From: Thermoanaerobaculia bacterium
Lineage (GTDB): Bacteria > Acidobacteriota > Thermoanaerobaculia > Multivoradales > J023
Assembly (NCBI GenBank): GCA_028066595.1
Contig: JALCBJ010000003.1
Span: forward strand, 134,936 to 198,935
DNA length: 64,000 nt
Direction: 5' to 3'
A model generated the notes under the pieces. The model did no database searches, was not told the DNA's origin, and saw only the letters and a program-made list of their open reading frames with translations. The translations under genes were made by a program, and so were the position numbers. Positions within the stretch are counted from its first letter, which is position 1. Each line of letters starts with the position of its first letter. Of the stretch, positions 55,239 through 63,893 are shown in pieces.

Positions 55239-55412
55239 CTACGGCGCAGCCCGAAGGGCCACCTTCACGTCAGTGAAGAAGACCTCCACGTCAACGGTTC
55301 CGACATCGGAATCTCGCTCCAGGCTGCTGCGGCCGGAATCAGCGCTGGTGTCGGCACATCCTGATACCAGAACCGCCGACACGACGACGACCAGGAGGCG
55401 GATACACTCCAA
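55239..55412 (-). CDS. putative 57-aa lipoprotein upstream of the kinase
   Basis: Reading the minus strand from a TTG at 55412 gives a basic start, hydrophobic core and lipobox LLVVVVSAVLVSGC, then ~38 acidic residues (ADTSADSGRSSLERDS, VEVFFTDVKVALRAAP) and a stop 11 nt before the kinase ATG. The placement and lipobox support a real small gene. The TTG start and a ribosome site (AGGAGG) about 13 nt away are weak points. The upstream part of the gap (55413-55566) must hold the divergent promoters, but I could not identify them. Confidence 0.5.
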   Translation of the reverse strand: MECIRLLVVVVSAVLVSGCADTSADSGRSSLERDSDVGTVDVEVFFTDVKVALRAAP

Positions 55413-55566
55413 GCTGGCCGCCGGCCCTCCTGTACTCGCTCTCGCTGTGTCGAGCTCGATTCCACCACGTGCGCCTCCTTGTCGGCCGAAGTCTCGGTAT
55501 GACGGTCCGTTTCACCTCAAATACGCAGTTCAGGCCCAAGACCGGACATCAGGCGCCTCCGGCGTC

Positions 55567-56163
55567 ATGACCACGGCTGATCCGCAGGAGGTCACTCGGC
55601 TACTGGCGCGCCTTCGCGACGGCGACCAACAAGCCTTCGACAAGCTCTTTCCACTGGTCTACGGCGAACTGATGAAGGTAGCGCGACGGCGTCGTGGTAA
55701 TCGACCCGCGGCCGAAACGATGAACACCACCGCCGTGGTCCACGAGGTCTTCCTGAAGCTCTCCGGCAGTGGGTCGAGCTGGAAGAACCGGGCCCATTTC
55801 TTCGCCGTAGCGGCGCAGGCCATGCGCCAGATCCTCACGGACTACGCGCGCAAGAAGTCGAGCGCCAAACGTGGCGGCGAAGACGAACCGCTCTCCCTCG
55901 ACGAGCGGCTGGCGTCACTTGCGGTCACCGGGACCGAGGCACAGGCCGACTGGATCCTCGACCTGCACCTCGCCCTGGCAGACCTGTCTGACCTGTCACC
56001 CAGAATGGCGCAGGTGGTGGAGTATCGCTACTTCGGGGGTCTGACGGAGAAGGAGATCAGCGAAGTGCTCGACCTGAGCGAGCGGACGGTGCGGCGGGAC
56101 TGGGACAAAGCTCGAGCCTGGCTCTCTCGCCGGCTCGACCCCGAGTCCGACTCCAGCGACTGA
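55567..56163 (+). CDS. ECF sigma factor paired with Ser/Thr kinase
   Basis: The 198-residue protein belongs to the acidobacterial/planctomycete ECF group often annotated TIGR02999: region 2 reads FDKLFPLVYGELMKVARRRR and TTAVVHEVFLKLSGSG, FFAVAAQAMRQILTDYARKK, and region 4 reads YRYFGGLTEKEISEVLDLSERTVRRDW. Such sigmas are typically next to a Ser/Thr kinase, here divergent. An upstream in-frame extension to 54874 is not real. Confidence 0.9.
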   Translation: MTTADPQEVTRLLARLRDGDQQAFDKLFPLVYGELMKVARRRRGNRPAAETMNTTAVVHEVFLKLSGSGSSWKNRAHFFAVAAQAMRQILTDYARKKSSAKRGGEDEPLSLDERLASLAVTGTEAQADWILDLHLALADLSDLSPRMAQVVEYRYFGGLTEKEISEVLDLSERTVRRDWDKARAWLSRRLDPESDSSD

Positions 56164-56250
56164 ATCCTCGCCGCAGCACCACGCACGACGGCACGCGAGG
56201 ACTCCGCAACCTGGCAACAGGGCCTGGCATTCCGAGAGCTTCGGCAACCC

Positions 56251-57810
56251 TCACTCACAGCCGCCGAAACCCTCCACGAGGGCGCGGATCCGATGCCGCG
56301 CGAGGTCTTTCCACACCGGCCGACGAGGTGACAACGATCCGCCCAGGCTGCTCGACCAGGCCATCAGGTTGCCGGACTCGAAACCATCGGCAAAGATTCC
56401 GACCGCTTCGGGGGCCCCGAACTCCACAGAGCCGATATCGCAGGTGGCGACGGTATCTCCATCGGGTCCGTCCCAGATACGCTCCCGACGCGACTGATCC
56501 ATTGCCAGGATCTCACCCGTCGGCCCTTGGCATCCCGCAGGCTCACCCGCATCCAGAAGAGGGCTGGTGGGAAACGGCGAAAGCACCGATGTGCCGAAGT
56601 CGCCCACCGGCTCCAAACATGTGTCGAGGACGGGGTCCAAGGGAGACGCGAGAGTGCCAGCCTGGTCGCTGCCCGTCATGCCAGTGATCGAGCATCCGAA
56701 ACCGACGACGGAAAAGAGGTTGTGCCCCAGAGAATCCACGGAACCGAAACAGTCGGGAGCCTCGCTGCCTCCCGCCGACAGGTCGGCGTTGCCACCGAAT
56801 GCGGTGTTGCGGGTGCGAAGGATCCCGCTCTCGACATAGAAGCCACCACCGTCACCGGCGTCATCCATGTCCGTGTCCGCTTCGTTGAACGCCACGGTCG
56901 AGCTGAAGAGCTCCAGGCTACCGACCGCACCGACAAAGAGGCCCCCGCCGTCGCCCTTACTGAAGTTGCGTGCGATCGTCGAGTTGACGAAACGGACAGC
57001 ATCGGAGAGTGAATCACCCGCCATGAAAACGCCGCCGCCATCACGATCAGCGAGGCTGAAGTAGACCGAGCTGCTGTCGATCCACGCATTCGAAGCGTGG
57101 ATCGCACCACCGTCGGCCGTGGCGTAGCTGTTTAGCACCTCGCTGCGCTCCAGGGTCAGAAGGCTGGAGCTGGACATGTAGATTCCGCCCCCGAAGGCGG
57201 ACTCGCCGGAGTTGACGAACGAATCCACGAGCGTTGTGGGCCCCTCGGAGCTGATGCCGCCGCCAAAAAGCGTCGAGCGGCATCTGCTCAGAATCGAGCT
57301 TCGCAACTCCAGCTTGCTGGTAGCAGTCCGGACGAAGATGCAGCCTCCGAACCCGACGGTGTCACCGTCCCGCAACTCGATTCCTTCCAGCCTCAGATCG
57401 GCCCCGTCGAAGACCTCGAACACTCGGTCGAGCACGTTGCCGTCGATGCGCACCAGACTGTCGCTCTGCGGCCGAATCGTCAGGTCGTCGTAGACATCGA
57501 AGTCACCGGTTTGGTTGAGGTCCTCATTGCTCCCGGCCACCGTGATGGCGTGATCGCCAGAGAAAGCCAGCAAGATCGTGTCGTGCCCGGATCCCTCCGT
57601 ACAACCGTGGAGAGCCTCATCTGCATTGGCGGAGTCGATGGCCTCCCGCAGGGTGCAACGACTGTCGGCGACGATGCCGTCCGAGGTCGTATTCACAATG
57701 ATCTCGGCTCCATGCATCGGCAGCGAAACCGCGGCGAGTGTCAGCGTGAGAGACAGCAACACGAACCTCTTTGCCGAGTGAACGGCGCGGAACAAATCTC
57801 TTTCGAACAT
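56251..57810 (-). CDS. secreted CSLREA/beta-helix protein with internal DGFESG motif
   Basis: The 519-residue protein has a signal peptide (RFVLLSLTLTLAAVSLPMHGA), a CSLREA-type segment right after it (DSRCTLREAIDSANAD), then parallel beta-helix repeats (GGGIYMSSSS, GGAIHASNAW, DGGGVFMAGD, DGGGLFVGAV, DGGGFYVES) and a choice-of-anchor-Q-like end (LDAGEPAGCQG, CDIGSVEFG). IFADGFESGNLMAW is present at 56356-56397 but is followed by 34 more residues, unlike the other two proteins. GGAGA lies 8 nt before the ATG. It follows kinase 2 on the same strand with a 132-nt gap. Adhesin-like surface role is inference. Confidence 0.85.
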   Translation of the reverse strand: MFERDLFRAVHSAKRFVLLSLTLTLAAVSLPMHGAEIIVNTTSDGIVADSRCTLREAIDSANADEALHGCTEGSGHDTILLAFSGDHAITVAGSNEDLNQTGDFDVYDDLTIRPQSDSLVRIDGNVLDRVFEVFDGADLRLEGIELRDGDTVGFGGCIFVRTATSKLELRSSILSRCRSTLFGGGISSEGPTTLVDSFVNSGESAFGGGIYMSSSSLLTLERSEVLNSYATADGGAIHASNAWIDSSSVYFSLADRDGGGVFMAGDSLSDAVRFVNSTIARNFSKGDGGGLFVGAVGSLELFSSTVAFNEADTDMDDAGDGGGFYVESGILRTRNTAFGGNADLSAGGSEAPDCFGSVDSLGHNLFSVVGFGCSITGMTGSDQAGTLASPLDPVLDTCLEPVGDFGTSVLSPFPTSPLLDAGEPAGCQGPTGEILAMDQSRRERIWDGPDGDTVATCDIGSVEFGAPEAVGIFADGFESGNLMAWSSSLGGSLSPRRPVWKDLARHRIRALVEGFGGCE

Positions 57811-57942
57811 AGAAACGTCTCCGTGAAGTCGTAGTGGGTCGAGGGACGGCCAATGCGGCCCCCGACAGGCCCACGACATCGGGTTCACGGAGAGGACAAG
57901 GTCCCGAAAGACAGAGCCCAGACGAGTCGAAGTCAGAAGAAC

Positions 57943-60489
57943 CTAGAGAGACAGCCCGTGTTGTTGTAGCAGCTCGAGAAAATCCGGTGCTTTCCAACCG
58001 GCTGCCAAAAGTTGGTCGACGAGCGGCCTGGCTTCTTCGACTCGGCCCAGCTCCAGAAGAGCCTGCACTTCTGTGTCGAGGTAGTAGCTCGACTCAGGAT
58101 GTTGCGCCCGCACTGCACGCATCACCTCCAGGCACTCCTCCCAAACGACCTTGGCCTCGGCCGGGTGCCCGGCTCGCGCTCGTAGCCGGCCCAAGTCCAG
58201 AAGATCCCATGCCAGATCGTTGGCGGTCGAGTCGTTGTCCGGGAACTGAGCGTAGAGGCTACGACTGATCTCCAGACTCTGCTCCAGCTCGTGAATCGCG
58301 TCGTCCACCAGTCCCTGTTGACGCTTGGCCGCCGAGGAACCTCCGTAGGTCACTGACAGCTCCCGCAGCCATCCGGCGTGGTCGGGCTCGATGCGCAGCA
58401 GTTCAATCGCCTGATCCCGCGCCAGGCGAAACGCATCTACTGCGGCCTGCGCCCGCCCTAGATCCAACTGCGCGTAGCCGATCCGGGCCAACACGAGCTG
58501 CAACTCCTCACGCCAGACGGTATTGTCGGGTTCGGTCTCCACCAGGTCGTACAAGAGGTCCCGAGCCTCATCAAAGTCCCGTAGTGCGCTGTCGAAGTCC
58601 GCCAGCTCTGTTCGTACGAGGCCAAGGCTGGACAATGCCACCGACAGGCGATGTCGCCAGTCTTGGGATTCGTCGGGAGAGCCAGCTTCGTTCGCCTCCT
58701 GGACGCCACGAGCCGCCAGTCCGCGGGCCGCAGCGAAAGTCCGGAGCGCTTCCTCCCCATCCTCGACCTCGCGTTGAACCCATCCCATCATCGCCATCGC
58801 CTCGAAGTGCACTCGGAGCCAATGCTCTGGGAGGGGTTGCCGCTGGGACAGTGCTCCCGAGATACCGACGGCACGGCGCGCATGTTCCAGAGCCGACACA
58901 GCATCTCCGAGGGCCGACTCCATGCTCGCCATGTCGGTCAAGCTCCTGGCCAGCGCGAGCTCGAGCCCCACGTCGCGGTCGCCGTGCGGGACCTCCTCGA
59001 GAAGCGCTCGATTCCTGTCGAACGCCGCGAAGGCCTGCTCATGGTCGCCTTGGGCGGAAAGAACCTGGGCCGCGTTGCGTAGCGCGGTGACGCGCCGGAT
59101 CAACGAAGCTGCGTTCTCAGGCTCGGGTCGCTCGAAGTATCGAACGGATCGTCGAGCCACCTTCTCCAACAGGTCCAAACGCCCGACTCGCTCCAAGCCC
59201 TCGTAGAGATCGGACAGCATGAAGTCGAGTAGCTCCTCGGCCTCCCGACGCGACTCGAGTGCCGCATTGCGTTCGGCCTCCACGGTTCGAGCCCGGTCGA
59301 AAGCCAAGAGCGCCACCGAGGCCAGCGATACGAGTGTCAGGATCGCGGCGCCCAGGACCAGTCCAGCGATCCGCGGCCGCCTGCGGGCATGGCGAAGGAG
59401 GCGACCCACCCAGCCCACCGGGCGCGCCCGGATCGGTCGGCCATCCACATAGCTCTCCAGATCGTCCGCCAGCGCCCGCATCGAGTTGTAGCGGCCTTGT
59501 GGATCCCTGGCCAGGCAAGTCGCGACGATCGTGGCTAAATCGATGGGCAGATCCGGAAGATGTGCGCGCAACGGGACCGGTTCACGGTCCAGCATCGCGG
59601 CCAGAACCTCGGCAGCACTCTCGCCCTCGAACGGTCGGCGGCCACTGAGAAGCTCGTACAGCACGACTCCGAGGGAATAGATGTCGCCGCGCTGGTCGGC
59701 GGTCCTGCGTTTTCCCCCGAGCGCCTGCTCAGGAGACATGTACCCCGGCGTTCCAAAGACCTGGCCGGTCGCCGTCATCGTCGCGTCGGTGTCAGCCACG
59801 TGGGCGATCCCGAAGTCGAGCACCACCACCCGCGCCACTCCGCCGTCTTCTTCCACCAGCAGGTTGGAAGGCTTGAGGTCGCGGTGGACCACACCTCGGC
59901 GATGCGCGGAGTGAAGTGCATCACAGATCTGGATCACCAGACCGATTCGGGCCGCCGGTGTCGATCCGTTTCGTTCGCAGTACTCCGTCAGCGGCCTGCC
60001 TTCGATTCGCTCCATCACCAGGTAGGGCACACCTTGCGCCACACCGCCGTCGAGAAGACGGGCGATGTTGGGATGCTTCAGTCCAGCCAGGATCTGTCGC
60101 TCGCGCAGAAACCGACGGATCGCAGTTTCGTCCAGACTCGGACGATGCACGACCTTGAGGGCCACCTCTTGGTCGAAACTGCCGTCGGCACGGCGGGCCG
60201 AGAAGACCGTCCCCATGCCACCCTCTCCTAAGACAGACTCGAGCCGATAGGGTCCGACTTCGTCGCCCAATGACAAGCTGGGCAGCGAACGCCGATCCAG
60301 GCTCAGACTCCAGAGGTGCCCCAGGGATCCGGCCAACGAGCTGTCGACCGGAGAGCCCTCCGATTCGTCGGCAAGAACCGCGGCGATCCGGGCCTTGAAC
60401 GGATCGCTCTCGGCATCTGGAGCTTCTCCGTCGAGCACCTCGTCGACCGCCCGCTCCACACGCCGCCACTTTTCTGTTTCACTGGCCAC
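57943..60489 (-). CDS. transmembrane Ser/Thr protein kinase 2 with TPR-like domain
   Basis: The 848-residue kinase has an N-terminal helical leader (SETEKWRRVERAVDEVLDGE), the kinase domain from about residue 79 (YRLESVLGEGGMGTVF, K112, VVHRDLKPSNLLVEE, VVLDFGIAHV, GTPGYMSPEQALGG), one TM helix (GLVLGAAILTLVSLASVALLA) and a ~430-residue TPR-like region. All catalytic residues are intact. The GTG at 60489 is chosen because the conserved leader starts there; the frame is open to 60903 but that part lies over the sigma gene. It is divergent from ECF sigma 2 with almost no space. Confidence 0.92.
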   Translation of the reverse strand: MASETEKWRRVERAVDEVLDGEAPDAESDPFKARIAAVLADESEGSPVDSSLAGSLGHLWSLSLDRRSLPSLSLGDEVGPYRLESVLGEGGMGTVFSARRADGSFDQEVALKVVHRPSLDETAIRRFLRERQILAGLKHPNIARLLDGGVAQGVPYLVMERIEGRPLTEYCERNGSTPAARIGLVIQICDALHSAHRRGVVHRDLKPSNLLVEEDGGVARVVVLDFGIAHVADTDATMTATGQVFGTPGYMSPEQALGGKRRTADQRGDIYSLGVVLYELLSGRRPFEGESAAEVLAAMLDREPVPLRAHLPDLPIDLATIVATCLARDPQGRYNSMRALADDLESYVDGRPIRARPVGWVGRLLRHARRRPRIAGLVLGAAILTLVSLASVALLAFDRARTVEAERNAALESRREAEELLDFMLSDLYEGLERVGRLDLLEKVARRSVRYFERPEPENAASLIRRVTALRNAAQVLSAQGDHEQAFAAFDRNRALLEEVPHGDRDVGLELALARSLTDMASMESALGDAVSALEHARRAVGISGALSQRQPLPEHWLRVHFEAMAMMGWVQREVEDGEEALRTFAAARGLAARGVQEANEAGSPDESQDWRHRLSVALSSLGLVRTELADFDSALRDFDEARDLLYDLVETEPDNTVWREELQLVLARIGYAQLDLGRAQAAVDAFRLARDQAIELLRIEPDHAGWLRELSVTYGGSSAAKRQQGLVDDAIHELEQSLEISRSLYAQFPDNDSTANDLAWDLLDLGRLRARAGHPAEAKVVWEECLEVMRAVRAQHPESSYYLDTEVQALLELGRVEEARPLVDQLLAAGWKAPDFLELLQQHGLSL

Positions 60490-60513
60490 GATATGTCCCG
60501 GTACTATATTCCC

Positions 60514-61101
60514 ATGCCTCCGCCTGCCGGAACGACGGCCGATTCCCGAGACGTGACGAGCCTTCTCCAGCGGATGACGCAAGGGGAGCCGGGCGCCCTG
60601 GACGATCTCTTTCCCCTCGTCTACGACGATCTGCGACGCGTCGCCCAGGGCCAGCGCCGACGGGCCGCGTCGCAAACCCTTGGCACCACGGCGCTGCTGC
60701 ACGAGGCCTACCTGAAATTCGCCCGCAGCGGTGGAGCGACACCCTATGTCGATCGCGAGCATTTCTTCGCCATCGCCGCCAAAGCGATGCGACAGATCTT
60801 GCTGGATGAGGCGAAGCGTCGACTTCGCAAGAAACGAGGAGGCGATGCGCCTAGAACGGATTTCGACGAACAGCGGCTCGGCTCGGACACCGAAGTTCGG
60901 CAAGCCGAGCTGATGGTTTCGCTCGACCAGGCGCTAGACCAGCTGGGGCGGCTCCACGATCGGGTGCGACAGGTGGTGGAATATCGATTCTTCGGTGGTC
61001 TCTCCGAGCAAGAGATCGCGAACCTGCTCGGGATCGATCGCCGCACGGTACGCCGCGACTGGGCCAAGGGCAGAGCCTGGCTGGCGTTGGAGTTTTCCTG
61101 A
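60514..61101 (+). CDS. ECF sigma factor 2, divergent from kinase 2
   Basis: The 195-residue sigma has the same family pattern as the one at 55567: ALDDLFPLVYDDLRRVAQGQ, TTALLHEAYLKFARSGG, FFAIAAKAMRQILLDEAKRR and YRFFGGLSEQEIANLLGIDRRTVRRDW. ATG at 60514 or 60493 could be the start; neither has a ribosome site, and TACTAT/TATATT (60502-60510) just upstream of 60514 would allow a leaderless transcript. It is followed 4 nt later by the acetyltransferase-like gene. Confidence 0.88.
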   Translation: MPPPAGTTADSRDVTSLLQRMTQGEPGALDDLFPLVYDDLRRVAQGQRRRAASQTLGTTALLHEAYLKFARSGGATPYVDREHFFAIAAKAMRQILLDEAKRRLRKKRGGDAPRTDFDEQRLGSDTEVRQAELMVSLDQALDQLGRLHDRVRQVVEYRFFGGLSEQEIANLLGIDRRTVRRDWAKGRAWLALEFS

Positions 61102-61105
61102 AACC

Positions 61106-61741
61106 ATGGGCCAGTTTCTAGATCTGGACGCCTGGCCGCGACGCCAGCTCTTCGACTTGTTCCGTACCTACGAGCAGCCGTTCTTCAACGTCTGCGCGCC
61201 GGTGGACGTGACTCGCCTACGCCAGACCTGCCGCACATCGGGTGCGCCCTTCTTCGCTGCATACCTCTACCTGTCGATCCGAGCAGCCAACGAAATCGAG
61301 CCGTTTCGCTATCGACTTCGGGGCGAGCGCGTGTGGGTCCACGATCGCATCGAGGCGGGCACCACAGTTCCCGCAGCCGGCGAGGCCTTCGCCTTCGCCT
61401 ACGTCGAACACGCGAAAGACTTCAAGACCTTCGAGAGCAACTTCCGACGGGAGAGGGAGCGCCTCGAGGCGAACGATGACCGCCTCGAACCGCGGGACGA
61501 TCGAGACGACTTGATCCACTACTCGACCCTGCCCTGGATCTCCTTTACCGGCATTCGTCACGCACGCCGACACGATCCCGCAGACTCGGTTCCGAAGATT
61601 GTCTTTGGCAAGACCTACGAGTCCGAAGGCAAGCTGCTCATGCCTCATTCGGTCGATGCGCATCACGCCCTGATGGACGGTCTACACGTCGGGCGTTACT
61701 TCGAGCGATTCCAGGAACTGTTGGATTCGGGCGTCGGGTAG
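61106..61741 (+). CDS. CatA-like O-acetyltransferase
   Basis: The 211-residue protein has the length and pattern of chloramphenicol acetyltransferases: an N-terminal region ending with SGAPFFAAYLYLSIRAANEI, a central LPWISFTGIRH and the catalytic motif HHALMDGLH near the C-terminus (family HHxxxDG). Whether it acetylates chloramphenicol or another small molecule cannot be said; many chromosomal relatives are not resistance enzymes. It lies in an operon with ECF sigma 2 (4-nt gap). The upstream in-frame extension overlaps the sigma gene and is not real. Confidence 0.85.
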   Translation: MGQFLDLDAWPRRQLFDLFRTYEQPFFNVCAPVDVTRLRQTCRTSGAPFFAAYLYLSIRAANEIEPFRYRLRGERVWVHDRIEAGTTVPAAGEAFAFAYVEHAKDFKTFESNFRRERERLEANDDRLEPRDDRDDLIHYSTLPWISFTGIRHARRHDPADSVPKIVFGKTYESEGKLLMPHSVDAHHALMDGLHVGRYFERFQELLDSGVG

Positions 61742-61784
61742 ATTCTCCCGAGCTGTCTCCGTTCCAGAGGCACTATGGTCGAGC

Positions 61785-63635
61785 CTACGCCTCGTCTCCC
61801 CCAGAAGGCCGGGAGACTTCGATGCCCAGGCGCTCGATCTTGAGACTCAGGCCGTTTCGGGAAATGCCCAAGAGCTTCGCCGCGAGCTTCTTCTGTCCCT
61901 GCGCTTGGGCTAGGGCTCGGTGGATCAGGTGGCGCTCGAGCTCCTGGACTCTTCGGGTGAGGTCGAGATCGTCGAAAACGGTCTGACCCAGGAGCTCGTC
62001 GGAGCTTTCGAGCTCGGCGGTCGCACCTTTTAGGACCTCCTGCGAGATCGACTCCTGCCCGATCACGCCGCGATTCTCGCACCCGTGGACCAGGCGTTGG
62101 ATCTCGTGGTCCAGCTGCCGCACATTTCCAGGCCAGTCGTAGGCGACGAGGATCTGCATGGCTTTCCAGCTCAGACCCCTGAGTTGCTTTCCCTGCTCGC
62201 CGGCGTGGCGGCGAAGCAAGTACTCCACCAGTCCCGGGATATCCGATCGACGGCGACGCAGAGCCGGGACTGTGAGGATGCAGCCTGTCAGGCGATAGAA
62301 GAGATCCGGACGCAGCCGTCCGGAGGCCAAGGCAGCCTGCGGATCCACATTCGTCGCTGCGACGACTCGGACGTCGACGGAGCGGGTCCTACCTCCCACC
62401 GGCCGGACTTCCTTCTGCTGGAGAGCCCGCAGCATCTTCGACTGCAACTCGGGAGCGAGCTCCGCCACCTCATCGAGAAAGAGCACACCACCATGGGCCT
62501 CTTGGAAACAACCACGCCGCGGACCCACCCCGGTGGCGGCGCCGCGTTCCGCGCCGAACATCTCGGCCTCCAAGAGCGTGTCGGGAATGGCCGCACAGTT
62601 GATCGCCACGAACGGGCCCGTGCTTCGGTCCGAAGATCGATGCAGCGTCCTGGCGATATCCTCCTTGCCCACCCCGGTTTCTCCGGTAATAAAGACCGGA
62701 AGATCACCGCCAAGCAACCTACGTAGCTGGTCGTAGAGCTCCACCATCGAGCCGGAGTTTCCGGGCCGGTGTCCGGGGGGAAAGTCGAGATCCCGCAGTC
62801 GAGGTTCCGGAAGAGGCGGAGAGGAGCCTTCCTCTTCTCCTGTCTGGAGAACAGCCACCAGGCAACGGGCGACCGCCAGACATTCTGCGCTGAGATCAGC
62901 AACGGATCCCAGCCAGATGGCAATGCCGAAGAGCCGATCCGGGCCGCGCCGGCACAGGCCCATCGCACAGGGAGCCGGGGTTTCGATCGCGAGCGACCAG
63001 AGGTTCTCGTCGGGTGGAGCAGCCTGATCTAACTGAGAAGACTCCGGGAGCGATCCGAGCTGGCCGGTCGCGGAGAGAACTTCCGGCCGACCCTCGAGCC
63101 ATCGGAGACAAGCGACGCCGCGAACTGCAGGGTGTTGGCGGAGTGGTTCCAAGACATCTCCGAGACCCTCGAAAGTTGGCAGACGTGAGGTTCGGATGAC
63201 GCTTTCCAAGATGGCGAGCCATCTCGACGGAGCCTGTGGAAGATCGACAGCGAGGGTCGAGGACTCGGTCGGTAGGTCCGACGGCAGGGACTGAGATGCC
63301 GGAGGGCCGAAGTCGATAGCCAGCTCGGATTCTTCGGCTGGCTCGAGGCGCAGCTCGACCGGCCCGATGCCGAGCATCGAACCAAGGGCCGCCAGGCCCC
63401 GTTGGATTCGATGACCGTCGATCCGGGTGCCATTGGTGCTACCGCAGTCGACAACCGTGATCCCGGTCGTCGCGGCGATGAGGATCGCGTGTTGCCGAGA
63501 AACGCCGGCGTCCTGCAGGCAGATGTCGCTCTGACTGGAGCTACCGATTCGATATCGCCCTTCTGCAAGGACTCTGTCGATTTTCCGGCCGCCCACCTCG
63601 CCGACCAGCCGAGCCACGATCGAAGCCTGCTCCAT
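61785..63635 (-). CDS. FHA-AAA+-Fis regulator (sigma-54 activator-like)
   Basis: The 616-residue protein has an N-terminal FHA domain (about 26-90; RYRIGSSSQSDICL, SRQHAIL, DCGSTNGTRIDG) that binds phosphothreonine, a middle GAF-like region (about 130-270), an AAA+ domain with GETGVGKE (Walker A) and GGVLFLDEVAEL (Walker B), and a C-terminal Fis helix-turn-helix (KKLAAKLLGISRNGLSLKI). The GAFTGA loop needed to contact sigma-54 is changed to GAATGV. Two Ser/Thr kinases encoded nearby could provide the phosphothreonine ligand. The ATG at 63635 is chosen because it starts just before the FHA domain; a longer in-frame N-terminus is unconserved. Confidence 0.9.
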   Translation of the reverse strand: MEQASIVARLVGEVGGRKIDRVLAEGRYRIGSSSQSDICLQDAGVSRQHAILIAATTGITVVDCGSTNGTRIDGHRIQRGLAALGSMLGIGPVELRLEPAEESELAIDFGPPASQSLPSDLPTESSTLAVDLPQAPSRWLAILESVIRTSRLPTFEGLGDVLEPLRQHPAVRGVACLRWLEGRPEVLSATGQLGSLPESSQLDQAAPPDENLWSLAIETPAPCAMGLCRRGPDRLFGIAIWLGSVADLSAECLAVARCLVAVLQTGEEEGSSPPLPEPRLRDLDFPPGHRPGNSGSMVELYDQLRRLLGGDLPVFITGETGVGKEDIARTLHRSSDRSTGPFVAINCAAIPDTLLEAEMFGAERGAATGVGPRRGCFQEAHGGVLFLDEVAELAPELQSKMLRALQQKEVRPVGGRTRSVDVRVVAATNVDPQAALASGRLRPDLFYRLTGCILTVPALRRRRSDIPGLVEYLLRRHAGEQGKQLRGLSWKAMQILVAYDWPGNVRQLDHEIQRLVHGCENRGVIGQESISQEVLKGATAELESSDELLGQTVFDDLDLTRRVQELERHLIHRALAQAQGQKKLAAKLLGISRNGLSLKIERLGIEVSRPSGGDEA

Positions 63636-63841
63636 GGTCGCCAGATCATAGCTTCGAATCTGGATCCAAAGGCTCGAGGCTGCAAGCGCGCGCGACGACG
63701 GTAACTGCGTGCCCATCTTCTTGGCGCGGCTCCGACGCTGTGCCCACGTTCTGCGCACGCTGGTTCCAAGCTCCGAGGCGGTCATCGAGGGAATCCAACA
63801 GACAACGGGCCCTCGTCCCGCCCCCGACCCTGGTCCAGGTC

Positions 63842-63870
63842 TTGCTCTTCCTAGTCGATCGTTCCTATTC
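63842..63870 (+). promoter_or_regulatory. possible promoter of the gene leaving the window
   Basis: TTGCTC (63842-63847) and CTATTC (63865-63870) are 17 nt apart, 24 nt before the start at 63894. Both boxes are only partly consensus. The rest of the 258-nt gap (63636-63893) shows nothing else I can assign. Confidence 0.35.
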
Positions 63871-63893
63871 ACCTCTCGACCTTGGAGGAATTG

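Noticed and set aside
55339-55539. Minus-strand frames of 66-67 residues between kinase 1 and its sigma
   Set aside because: The GTG at 55468 has a good ribosome site, but the product is Arg/Ser/Trp-rich without signal or domain; the overlapping lipoprotein frame explains the region better.
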